This document shows positions 1 through 7,483 of a stretch of DNA of 64,000 nt, piece by piece. The notes beneath the pieces were generated by a model. That model made no database searches and had not been told where the DNA came from. It saw only the letters and a program-made list of their open reading frames with translations. The DNA is taken from NCBI GenBank assembly GCA_003134785.1, contig PLCN01000018.1, positions 62,001 to 126,000 of the forward strand, given 5' to 3'. How positions within the stretch are numbered: the stretch's first letter is position 1; every line of letters starts with the position of its first letter. The stretch is from Spartobacteria bacterium (GTDB lineage: Bacteria > Verrucomicrobiota > Verrucomicrobiia > Chthoniobacterales > UBA10450). Both the position numbers and the translations under genes were made by a program.

Positions 1-2
1 CT

Positions 3-50
3 GGCCGCACGACCGGCGTGGGATTAGTCGAAGTCTACAACATTCCGTAG
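3..50 (+). CDS. C-terminal end of an ALGPSL-repeat secreted protein (partial)
   Basis: The first bases read in frame as GRTTGVGLVEVYNIP followed by TAG at 48-50. This matches the closing strand of the ALGPSL repeat unit seen intact at about 1290-1331 and in the genes at 40191-43043 and 43210-44397. The rest of the gene lies upstream of the window, so its N-terminal domain is unknown. Position and reading direction suggest it belongs to the same run of secreted repeat proteins as the next two genes. Confidence 0.7.
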   Translation, partial: GRTTGVGLVEVYNIP

Positions 51-177
51 CCGATTGTTGCTGCCGTCGAGGTTCGGACTTCCGCGTCTGTCCCTCCGGG
101 CTAATTCAGTGTTCGCGCTTTGTTCTTGCGTATTCGGGTGAGCCTGATGAAATGCGGACTTGAAGGGAAACTCATCT

Positions 178-579
178 ATGAAAGCGCGCGCTTTCTTGTG
201 CACGTTTGCCGCGGCCGGCTTCTTATTACTGGCTGCGAATGCCCAGGCAGCCACCATCACCGTGACCGGCACGGGCGATACTATCGCCGTTGATGGCGTG
301 GTGACACTGCGTGAGGCAATCACTTCAGCCAATACCAACGCCAGCGTCAACGCCGATGTGTCCGCGCAGTCGCCGGGCGCCTATGGCAACGACACGATCA
401 ACTTCAACATTGCCGGCGCGGGCGTGCATACTATCTCGCTAACTGCCGCTCTGCCGTCGATCACCGGTCCGATAACTATTAATGGTTACTCGCCGCACCG
501 CTCACCGACCAGCGTAATTATGTTCGCCCCGACCCGGCTGACATCGGCGCCTTTGAATACAATGCCACAATTCCTGTGA
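178..579 (+). pseudogene. CSLREA-type secreted protein, N-terminal fragment
   Basis: The ATG at 178 follows an AAGGGA ribosome-binding sequence; a TTG at 160 is also in frame but less likely. Residues 1-24 form a signal peptide ending ANAQA. A TLREAITSANTN segment follows, the hallmark of CSLREA/beta-helix proteins, and then INFNIAG and LPSITGPITINGYS. The intact relative at 40191-43043 has the same order (LRQAIVGANA, LPPITDPVIIDGWTQPG) and then some 500 residues of beta-helix. Here that core is absent: after about position 490 this frame is meaningless, while the frame of the next ORF reads LTDQRNYV and ADIGAFEY, the usual end of such a core. I infer an internal deletion that also shifted the frame. 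Confidence 0.7.
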
Positions 580-1331
580 CCCTGGCTAACATCTCGACCA
601 GGACGTTGGCCGGCACTGGTGACAATGTCTTGATCGGTGGATTTATTATCACCGGCACCGACGCCAAGAAGATCCTCCTGCGCGCACTAGGCCCCTCGAC
701 CGGCGTCCCGGGAGCGATGGCCAACCCGACCCTGGAGCTGCACGCGTCTGATGGACATATCATCACCTCGAATGACAACTGGCAGGACGCCCTCAACAAA
801 CAGGAGATAATCGACAGCGGTATTGCGCCGACGAACGATCTCGAGTCCGCCATTTCGGTCATCCTCCAACCGGGCAACTACACTGCTATCATGCAGGGAG
901 CGGATAATACGACCGGGATCGGCGTGGTGGAGGCCTACGATCTCGATCGCACCGGCAACTCCATCCTGGCGAACATCTCCACTCGCGCCCTTGTCCAGAC
1001 CGGCGACAACGTTCTCATCGGAGGGTTTATCGTGCTGGGAAGCGCCTCGCAACAGGTCATTGTGCGCGCGCTCGGTCCGTCCACTGGTGTGGCGGGAGCG
1101 ATGGCCGACCCCATGCTGGAGTTACACGATAGTAACGGAAGCGTGATCGGATCGAATGACAATTGGCGCACCGACCAGGAGGGAACCATCATCGGCATTG
1201 GTATTCCACCTTCCGACGACGCAGAGTCAGCCCTCGTGCAGGTGCTCGCCGCGGGTAACTACACGGCGATCGTGCGCGGCGTGAACGACACTACCGGAGT
1301 GGCCGTGGTGGAAGTGTATGCCCTTGATTAG
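576..1331 (+). CDS. Two tandem ALGPSL repeats, C-terminal part of the broken CSLREA protein
   Basis: Two repeat units of about 125 residues each lie at roughly 576-945 and 955-1331. Each has LANISTR, TGDNVLIGGFI, a RALGPSTG variant of ALGPSL, LELH, NDNW, and a closing TTGIGVVEAYDLD or TTGVAVVEVYALD. The GTG at 576 is only the first start-like codon. The frame is open upstream to about 483 and encodes the ADIGAFEY stretch, so this is probably the tail of the gene that starts at 178 rather than an independent gene. The function of the repeat is unknown; it is likely a beta-rich extracellular module. No signal peptide of its own is present. Confidence 0.75.
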   Translation: MTLANISTRTLAGTGDNVLIGGFIITGTDAKKILLRALGPSTGVPGAMANPTLELHASDGHIITSNDNWQDALNKQEIIDSGIAPTNDLESAISVILQPGNYTAIMQGADNTTGIGVVEAYDLDRTGNSILANISTRALVQTGDNVLIGGFIVLGSASQQVIVRALGPSTGVAGAMADPMLELHDSNGSVIGSNDNWRTDQEGTIIGIGIPPSDDAESALVQVLAAGNYTAIVRGVNDTTGVAVVEVYALD

Positions 1332-1378
1332 TCAGCCACCGGGACTGAAAGCCATAACCTCGATATAACACATAACCT

Positions 1379-3418
1379 ATGACCTCACGCAGATCACTTA
1401 CCTTCCACTTCTCGGCAGCCGCCGTCATTTTGTTCGTTATTCTTGCAGCCGCTGTTCTGGTGCAGCCCTCAAGCGCCGCGGATCCGCTGGTTGTCACAGT
1501 GGATGTAACGCAGGAGCGGCAGCCGATCTCGCCGCTGATCTACGGTATTAACTATGAAGGCCAGGGTAGTTATGCCGAAGTCCTTGGCCAGCCGGCTGAA
1601 GTATCCAGCTCGGTGGTCAGTGATCTGAACGCTTCTCTCGTTCGCAACGGTGGCAATCTCGCCAGCCGTTATAACTGGCAGCTCAATTGCACTAATCATG
1701 ACCAGGACTTCTTTTACGAAAGCATCGGCGCCGACGGTCAGGCCGTGGACGATCAGCGCGATTCGGATGTATTTGTTCGGGTGGCGCGGGGTGGAGGTGC
1801 GGAGCCATCCGTAACGATTCCGATGATCGACTGGCTCTCAAAGCTTGGCCCCGACGAAGGCATCCTGCCTAGCTTCTCTATTGCCAAGTATGGACCGCAG
1901 GATGATTCCGATATGTTTTTACCCGATGCCGGCAACGGACTCCAGAATGGTATTCCGATTATAGTTAACGATAAGAACGATGCCAGCGTGCCTAACTCTA
2001 CCGCGTTCGAACAGAGTTTTGTGGACTACCTCCAGGCACATCCTTCCGAGCATCCACCGTTGAAATATTTCACACTCGATAATGAGCCAGACCTATGGTC
2101 GAACACGCACGCCGATGTGGTCCATCCGCATGCCGGATTCGCGGCGGGTAAGTTTGATCCAAATAATGAAGGCGATAAGTCCACGGCCTACGCGAACCGC
2201 TTTGTCCAGTTTGCGCGAATGATCAAGCAGCGCGTGCCTGACGCGTTGATCCTGGGGCCGGAGACTTCGAGTTACTTTGGTTATGCCGTTAGTCCATTCG
2301 ATCGCCAGTACGCCAACAATCGGGCCGCCAACGGGGATCCCGGCGCCTATTTTTCCTACCCGCTGGATGGTGACCTTGCCGGCCACTATCGGACTGTTAC
2401 CCAGGCCAATCCCGACGGAGAGTATATGCCGTGGTTGCTCGGGCAGTTGCGCTCGGCCCAGGGCAATGACTCGCGCCTCCTGGATTATTTCACCTTACAT
2501 TATTATCCCGACGATGTGTCAGTAAGCCTCGATGTTACTCCGGCTCTGCAGGCGGAACGCAGCCATTCGACGCGAGCGCTCTGGGATCCAAGCTTCACCT
2601 TCACAGCCGATGGTGTGCCGGTCGCTTTACAGTTGATCCGGCGGATGCATACCTGGGTTGACGCGAATTATCCCGGCACAAAGGTCGGTATCACCGAATA
2701 TGATTGGGGCGCCGAAAACCATGTCAACGGCGCGACTGCCCTGGCCGATGTTCTCGGGATTTTTGGCCGCGAAGGACTGGATCTTGCCACAGCATTTCCT
2801 TATCCGCCCCCACCGGATCCGAACGATCTGGCCCATACTGGCTTCACTTACTCGGCCTTTAAGATGTATCGGAACTATGATGGCAAAAAATCGACTTTTG
2901 GCGACATGAACGTGCAGCTATCGCCGATACCCGATCCAGACAACTTTGGCTTCTACGCCGCTCAACGCACTTCCGACAACAAGCTCACCGTTATGTTAAT
3001 CAACAAAGGTGGATCGGCCCAGGATGTGCAGATTAATTTCGCTAACTTTAGTGCCGGGACGACGCCGCAGCTCTGGCGGATAACCGGAGCTACAAGCGCG
3101 ATTCAATCGCTCCCCGCCGATTCTGCCACTCTGACCGCCAGCCAACTTAGCCTCACCCTTCCGCCGCAGAGCGTCACGCTTGCAGTTGTCCCTTCCGCTA
3201 ACTCCGCTGCGACCACTCTGGGTAACATCGCGACGCGCAATCGCGTCGAGACCGGGGATAACGCACTCATAGCCGGCTTCATTGTTACCGGCAACCAATC
3301 GAAGAGAGTGATTATTTGCGCCATTGGACCCTCCTTGAACGCGATTGGCCTTCAGGACGTGCTAGCCAATCCGACTTTGGAACTGCACGGCCCCGATGGG
3401 AGCCTCCGATTCAAATGA
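1379..3418 (+). CDS. Secreted GH44-family glycoside hydrolase (frameshifted at the 3' end)
   Basis: A signal peptide (about residues 1-34, ending PSSA) is followed by a glycoside hydrolase family 44 domain to about residue 600. Family marks are ISPLIYGINYEG, RNGGNLASRYNWQLN, LDNEP and GITEYDWGAEN. By comparison with characterised GH44 endoglucanases/xyloglucanases, Glu236 of DNEP is the expected acid/base and Glu440 of TEYDWG the nucleophile. The likely role is extracellular cleavage of beta-1,4-glucan or xyloglucan. After residue 610 an ALGPSL unit begins (LGNIATRNRVETGDN) but the frame ends early at DGSLRFK. The unit continues in another frame (next entry), so one indel near 3408 breaks the gene. 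The catalytic domain itself is complete. Confidence 0.85.
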   Translation: MTSRRSLTFHFSAAAVILFVILAAAVLVQPSSAADPLVVTVDVTQERQPISPLIYGINYEGQGSYAEVLGQPAEVSSSVVSDLNASLVRNGGNLASRYNWQLNCTNHDQDFFYESIGADGQAVDDQRDSDVFVRVARGGGAEPSVTIPMIDWLSKLGPDEGILPSFSIAKYGPQDDSDMFLPDAGNGLQNGIPIIVNDKNDASVPNSTAFEQSFVDYLQAHPSEHPPLKYFTLDNEPDLWSNTHADVVHPHAGFAAGKFDPNNEGDKSTAYANRFVQFARMIKQRVPDALILGPETSSYFGYAVSPFDRQYANNRAANGDPGAYFSYPLDGDLAGHYRTVTQANPDGEYMPWLLGQLRSAQGNDSRLLDYFTLHYYPDDVSVSLDVTPALQAERSHSTRALWDPSFTFTADGVPVALQLIRRMHTWVDANYPGTKVGITEYDWGAENHVNGATALADVLGIFGREGLDLATAFPYPPPPDPNDLAHTGFTYSAFKMYRNYDGKKSTFGDMNVQLSPIPDPDNFGFYAAQRTSDNKLTVMLINKGGSAQDVQINFANFSAGTTPQLWRITGATSAIQSLPADSATLTASQLSLTLPPQSVTLAVVPSANSAATTLGNIATRNRVETGDNALIAGFIVTGNQSKRVIICAIGPSLNAIGLQDVLANPTLELHGPDGSLRFK

Positions 3419-3998
3419 TAACTGGCAGGACTCGCCTAACAAACAAGCTATCATCGATACGGGGGTCGCGCCGACGAACGACTTGGAATCGGCGATCGTA
3501 GCGACGTTACCGGCCAGTCCTGGCGGCACGAATTACACCGCGATTGTGCGCGGAGCGAATAACGGGACCGGTATAGGAGTCGTGCAAGTGTTCGACCTGG
3601 ATCGGACGGTAGATTCGAAGCTGGCGAATATTTCCACGCGCTCACTTGTGCAAACAGGTGACAACGTTTTGTTCGCCGGAACGATTGTGTTAGGCGACAC
3701 AGCGCAGAAAGTGATCGTGCGCGCAATAGGTCCATCGCTGGCATCCTTTGTCTCGGGAGCCATGGCTGATCCAACTCTGGAATTACATGACGGCAACGGC
3801 GGGGTGCTCGCATCGAATGACAACTGGCGGAGCGATCAGCAAGACGAGATCATAGCGACAGGAGTAGCACCAACAGATGATTTGGAATCGGCGATAGTAA
3901 CAACGTTACCCGCCAACGGTGCGCAGTATACGGCCATCGTCCGCGGCGCGGGCAACACCACGGGCATCGCGGTGGTGGAGGTCTTCGCGCTGCAATAG
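3396..3998 (+). CDS. ALGPSL repeats: out-of-frame C-terminal continuation of the GH44 protein
   Basis: From about 3410 this frame reads DSNDNWQDSPNKQAII and closes the repeat unit begun in the GH44 frame, then encodes one complete further unit ending VVEVFALQ. The ATG at 3396 is a chance codon spanning the junction. Deleting one base or adding two between 3400 and 3412 would join the two frames into a single protein of about 870 residues with GH44 plus two ALGPSL units. Whether the indel is a real mutation or a sequence error cannot be decided here. Confidence 0.75.
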   Translation: MGASDSNDNWQDSPNKQAIIDTGVAPTNDLESAIVATLPASPGGTNYTAIVRGANNGTGIGVVQVFDLDRTVDSKLANISTRSLVQTGDNVLFAGTIVLGDTAQKVIVRAIGPSLASFVSGAMADPTLELHDGNGGVLASNDNWRSDQQDEIIATGVAPTDDLESAIVTTLPANGAQYTAIVRGAGNTTGIAVVEVFALQ

Positions 3999-4037
3999 CT
4001 ATCGCTGGTTTCTGGCAGGCATCCGCACAAACAGGCT

Positions 4038-4122
4038 TTGTCCACTCTCCAGCCCGGGCAATACAGCGCCCAAGCCGGAGACGACCGGGATAGGCGTCGT
4101 CCAGGTTTATTTTCTCCAGTAA
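4038..4122 (+). pseudogene. ALGPSL repeat tail remnant 1
   Basis: STLQPGQYSAQ is readable from 4038, and TTGIGVVQVYFLQ with a stop is readable in another frame at 4081-4122. Together they resemble the last 30 residues of a repeat unit with a few residues lost at the junction. No start, signal peptide or upstream domain accompanies it. Confidence 0.55.
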
Positions 4123-4140
4123 CGGAGTCCCGCCGCGCCA

Positions 4141-4328
4141 TGAATAATAACTGGGTCGATAGCCCGAACAAGCAGGCCATCATCGGCAGCACTATCCCGC
4201 CGAGCAAAGACTTCGAACCGGCTATCATCGCGACCTTGCCGGCCGGTGGTGCGCAGTATACCGCCATCGTCCGCGGCGTGAATGGAACGACCGGCGTAGC
4301 TGTCGTAGAAGTCTTCGCGCTGAATTAG
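4141..4328 (+). pseudogene. ALGPSL repeat tail remnant 2
   Basis: The frame reads NNNWVDSPNKQAIIGS and then ESA-like, QYTAIVRG and VAVVEVFALN with a stop, the second half of a repeat unit. It is closely similar to the end of the GH44-linked tail at 3400-3600 and 3900-3998. The first half (TGDN...GPSL...LELHD) is missing, so this is an orphan piece left by recombination or misassembly. Confidence 0.6.
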
Positions 4329-4587
4329 CCGGCGGGGCGACTAGGGCTTTGTCATCCCTCGACTTCGCTCGGGAGGACTTTGCTCGCGGTGATTCAACGC
4401 AATTACCCGGACGCGTCTCGCGACGCCGATCCGATGCGCCCGCCGATTAGAACGCGTTTCTTCGGAATGCCGCCGCCTGGACTGCCGACGGAGTCAACAC
4501 GGCCAACGGGAGCGGAGCCGGCGGCGGCATTTTTCACGGCACGGAGTAACGACGCCGTTGTTGGACGTCTGCTTAAACAAATTTGTC

Positions 4588-4787
4588 AGGACGGCAATAT
4601 CGTTTTGGAAAACGACGACTGGCAAACAACCCAGAAGCAGGAATTGGAAGACACGGGTCTTCAGCCAACTAACGATCTGGAGGCGGCAATTGTCATTACG
4701 CTTCAACCAGGTCAATACACCGCGCAAGTGCGCGGCAAAGGCGACGCGAGCGGCATTGGCGTTGTCCAGGTCTACTTCCTCCAATAG
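4588..4787 (+). pseudogene. ALGPSL repeat tail remnant 3
   Basis: The frame reads NDDW-like, LEDTGLQPTNDLEAAI, LQPGQYTAQVRG and SGIGVVQVYFLQ with a stop at 4785-4787. The open frame extends upstream to 4380, but residues encoded there resemble nothing I recognise, and the GPSL half is missing. Its closing VQVYFLQ is the same as in remnant 1, suggesting a shared parent gene. Confidence 0.6.
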
Positions 4788-4886
4788 ATCAACCTGCCGC
4801 TTCGACTCCGCATCGTAGGCGACCCGGGATCCCTCCGTTCAGGGAGTCGCGGGACTCAGGATGACCGATCTTTTGCGCTCCAATAA

Positions 4887-4949
4887 TGTAGAGGCGCTTG
4901 TGCCAAGCGCCTATTGTTCGGTCAGGCGCTTGGCACAAGCGGCTCTACA
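4887..4949. repeat. Palindromic repeat, family C (TGTAGAGGCGCTTG)
   Basis: The arms read TGTAGAGGCGCTTGTGCCAA and, 20 bases after the first arm ends, its near-complement ending CTCTACA. A second copy lies at 11820-11882 with the same arms and a different loop. Both are intergenic, which fits a REP-like mobile palindrome. Confidence 0.8.
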
Positions 4950-4955
4950 GCGGCC

Positions 4956-5013
4956 CGCGGCGTGAATGACACTACAGGTGTAGCCGTGGTGGAAGCCCTA
5001 CGCACTGAACTGA
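4956..5013 (+). pseudogene. ALGPSL repeat tail remnant 4, cut by a palindromic repeat
   Basis: RGVNDTTGVAVVE is readable from 4956. One extra C near 4997 shifts the frame; removing it gives EAYALN and a TGA at 5011-5013, a normal repeat ending. The palindrome at 4887-4949 ends only six bases upstream, so the insertion of that repeat or a deletion next to it probably removed the rest. Confidence 0.5.
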
Positions 5014-5040
5014 GTGATCCTGCACGAGCCTGACTCGTTG

Positions 5041-5583
5041 TTATTTCTCAGGATACTTGGCCGCAAGCCGGGCGACAGTGTTTACGTTTCGCCACGTCGC
5101 CCGAGTGTTAAGCGCTTTCTCAAAACGAGCGTTGGAAAACTTCGAGTCGCTCTGCTTCGCCTTGCACAGCCAGAAGACCTCACGGCCACGCACGTGGAAC
5201 TCGTCCATCTCACTCTTCATTCCCACTACCGCCTTCTTTGCCTTGTCGGTTACCGGTTCGGAGAGGAAGCCTACGTTCAGCGCCAAGGCGGACTTTAGCT
5301 GCGATGCTTTAAATGGCTTATACCGAGCCAGGGCTGCAAGCTCCGCTTCCGTCCGGATAAATGCTTTAACTTCGTAACCCAATGCCTTATGTAACTGGCC
5401 TTCAATCCTCCGCTCGAGCGCGGCAATATTTTCCGAAGACGAGTTGAAGATAACATTGCCGCTGGCAATGAAGGTCTCGACTTCCTGGCAGCCAAGAGCT
5501 TCGAACTGCTGACGCAGTTTCTCCATGGTCACGTTATGACCCCCCACATTGATGGCTCGGAGAAAGGCTATGAGTTTTGGCAT
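5041..5583 (-). CDS. DUF1697 family protein
   Basis: The 180-residue product begins MPKLIAFLRAINVGG and has the family block ALGCQEVETFIASGNVIF, typical of DUF1697 proteins, which are usually about 180 residues, so it is full length. The function of the family is not established. It is soluble with no signal peptide. The ATG at 5583 is the only sensible start. It stands alone between the repeat remnants and a palindrome-rich gap. Confidence 0.85.
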   Translation of the reverse strand: MPKLIAFLRAINVGGHNVTMEKLRQQFEALGCQEVETFIASGNVIFNSSSENIAALERRIEGQLHKALGYEVKAFIRTEAELAALARYKPFKASQLKSALALNVGFLSEPVTDKAKKAVVGMKSEMDEFHVRGREVFWLCKAKQSDSKFSNARFEKALNTRATWRNVNTVARLAAKYPEK

Positions 5584-5971
5584 ACGAGCTTACTCTGCTG
5601 TAGCCGCTTCGCTATGCGACGCGCCTACGATGGAATTTGTGACCGCTCCAATTATTAACGCTTAGGGGAAGAGAACCAGATAAGGGGCAAGATGAAAGAC
5701 TTTATTTCCGTCTGCGATGGCTGCTCTGCAAACCCTGCTGAAATCGTCTCGCTTCGCTCCGCGCCGCCCATAGGGCGGCGGCTACAGAAGAATGAGCGGC
5801 GTTCGCCCTTTTGATAAGGGCCGGCTATCGAGCATCCCTGTAGCCGCTTCGCTTTGCGAAGCGCGAGCGATGCGTGGGCTCTGATTGAGACAATGCCCCT
5901 TAGCATTCCCCTCAACCATCGCGCCGCCCACAGGGCGGCGGCTACAGATAGGTCGTTACAGACGACGGCTC
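5584..5971. repeat. Intergenic stretch with four family-B palindrome copies
   Basis: This gap holds no convincing gene. It contains CTGTAGCCGCTTCGC-type units at about 5598-5625 and 5838-5866 and GCCGCCCA(T/C)AGGGCGGCGGCTACAG-type units at about 5761-5787 and 5922-5947. Each is a short hairpin with a CTGTAGC or GCTACAG end. Open frames across it (for example 5655-6194 minus) encode only the translated repeats. Confidence 0.7.
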
Positions 5972-6418
5972 TTAGGGTTTTCGATGGAAACCAAAGCGCG
6001 CGCCCAAGAGGATGCCCGCGGCGCCTATGACAGGATTGAGCACATGCATCCATGTGGGAACTACCGCGAGGTCCACCGCCTCCCATTTGGTAACTTCCCC
6101 CGCGCGGATATGCAAACCGCCGACATCGCGCCTCATCGCTTTGATGCAAAGGAATATGGCGATAAGGAAGACAACGAAAGCCAGGACCTGGCAAGCCCGG
6201 TTACTTCTGCTTATGCACGCGCAGAGATAACCGCCTGCCATCGCTCCGAAGAAAGTGATAATGCCGGTCAACCCCAACCAAACGGTTGAGACTTCGTAAC
6301 TGTCGGGTTGAAAGACCCGCTCGGGCCCAAGCAGGGCATAAGCACCGAAAAACAGAGCCGACCAAAGGAAAAAGAGTGCGGCATAACTTACGATGACTCC
6401 AAGAACAGGTCTCAGCAT
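5972..6418 (-). CDS. Small integral membrane protein of unknown function
   Basis: The 148-residue product has four hydrophobic stretches at roughly residues 5-30, 46-68, 76-95 and 125-143, consistent with four membrane helices. The glycine-rich TGIITFFGAMAGGYL stretch resembles small DUF-type membrane proteins, but I recognise no named family. The start is ATG at 6418. No partner gene is adjacent, and the 3' end runs straight into the palindrome-rich gap. Confidence 0.55.
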   Translation of the reverse strand: MLRPVLGVIVSYAALFFLWSALFFGAYALLGPERVFQPDSYEVSTVWLGLTGIITFFGAMAGGYLCACISRSNRACQVLAFVVFLIAIFLCIKAMRRDVGGLHIRAGEVTKWEAVDLAVVPTWMHVLNPVIGAAGILLGARFGFHRKP

Positions 6419-6771
6419 TGGTCTCCAGGGTTAAGGAAGCGAACAGATAGTCAAGCGCGACGGTCAGGCAGGAATCACAGCCACGGATCAGGGTTATGGC
6501 TTCCGATGGAAATCGCAACGCGCCACAGTTCCCTGATCTTTCTTCAGATGGGTCCACTCTTCGGCGTGATGGTTCGGAGCATCGATCATTAAAGCGACCT
6601 GAGTTTTCCGCGAACAGGCTGAGTTAACCAAGCAGAAGCAAAAACTAGAAGCATCTTTCCAAGCCGCATAATCAGAGGCTACAGAAGTTTCTCCAGATGA
6701 GTCGAGAGGTTTTGAGGCCGCGCAACTCGGCCTTCGCTAAATCGCTAAACCATCAGATCGTTAAATGAAGA
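6419..6771. other. Gene-free stretch
   Basis: About 350 bases with no ORF that resembles a protein. The overlapping ORFs at 6201-6557 (minus) and 6308-6592 (plus) lack family motifs or a sensible start context. No clear hairpin was seen. Confidence 0.5.
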
Positions 6772-7017
6772 ATGAATCCCTACGCCAAACCTAGTGAGAA
6801 GAAAGTGGGCGCGCGACGGCCAAAGATTTCTCACTGGCCCAGCGCAGTCGAGACCCGGACTCGCCACGAACGGCAGGCGGAGAAAGAGGCTGTCGCGGCC
6901 GAGCGGCGAGCGATTAAGAAATCAGCGCGCCGGCATCTGAAGCGGGAGCTTCTCGCCGAGATGGAAGGAGAAATCGAAGAAAGCTCGAATATCGAAGCTC
7001 GAAATCCGAAACACTGA
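6772..7017 (+). CDS. Small highly charged hypothetical protein
   Basis: 81 residues, rich in Arg, Lys, Glu and Ala, with a predicted helical middle (RHERQAEKEAVAAERRAIKK). A weak GAAGA lies just before the ATG. The last ten codons overlap the inverted repeat at 6988-7109 and read NIEARNPKH, a peptide encoded by that repeat, so the C-terminus may be repeat-derived. No family recognised. Confidence 0.4.
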   Translation: MNPYAKPSEKKVGARRPKISHWPSAVETRTRHERQAEKEAVAAERRAIKKSARRHLKRELLAEMEGEIEESSNIEARNPKH

Positions 7018-7109
7018 CCGAATCGACGAAAGCACGAATGATCGTTTCGGATTTGTCCCTTCGTTCATTCTGATTTGTTTCGAACTTCGAGCTTCGGATT
7101 TCGAATTTG
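6988..7109. repeat. Inverted repeat, GAATATCGAAGCTCGAAATCC type
   Basis: The arm AAGCTCGAAATCCGAAAC at about 6995-7012 is matched in reverse by GTTTCGAACTTCGAGCTTCG at about 7077-7096 with imperfect pairing, and ACGAAAGCACGAATGATCG/CGTTCATTC-like segments lie inside. It overlaps the end of the small gene at 6772-7017. Confidence 0.6.
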
Positions 7110-7177
7110 AGAACGCCATAGTCCCGGTACGTAGTTACCTGTGACCTCGGGGCGCAATTCCTGCTTTTTTAGATATC

Positions 7178-7462
7178 ATGAGTGCACTCCTTGAGACCCA
7201 TGACAGCTCAGAACACATCATCGATAATCGCCGCTTGATCCGCGGGCTGAAACACGCGCTGGACATGAATTACGCCCGCGTGATGGAAATCGCCAGGAAT
7301 CAATGGGCATGCAGTTATGCCGGCAAAGACCCGAGCGATGCCTGCGTGAGCGTGCGCATTAGTTCCGGCGACCCGGAAAAGAGCGCGCTCCCTTGTGGCG
7401 GAATCCTAAGAAAGCCTCGCAAATCGTTGCTGAGCGGTAACCGACGCGGGTTGATCGCGTAA
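7178..7462 (+). CDS. Hypothetical protein, doubtful
   Basis: 94 residues starting MSALLETHDSSEHIIDNRR. The first 65 residues look protein-like (RGLKHALDMNYARVMEIARNQWAC), while the last 30 are basic and low in information. No family, signal peptide or membrane segment was seen. It ends 21 bases before the convergent peptidase gene. Confidence 0.3.
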   Translation: MSALLETHDSSEHIIDNRRLIRGLKHALDMNYARVMEIARNQWACSYAGKDPSDACVSVRISSGDPEKSALPCGGILRKPRKSLLSGNRRGLIA

Positions 7463-7483
7463 GCAGCGGCGCTGACTGGGCGC

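Noticed and set aside
5655-6194. A 179-residue minus-strand frame covering palindromic repeats
   Set aside because: Encodes only translated repeats and overlaps the 148-residue membrane protein in another frame.
6419-6771. ORFs 6201-6557 minus and 6308-6592 plus
   Set aside because: No motifs or start context, and they overlap each other and the membrane protein gene.
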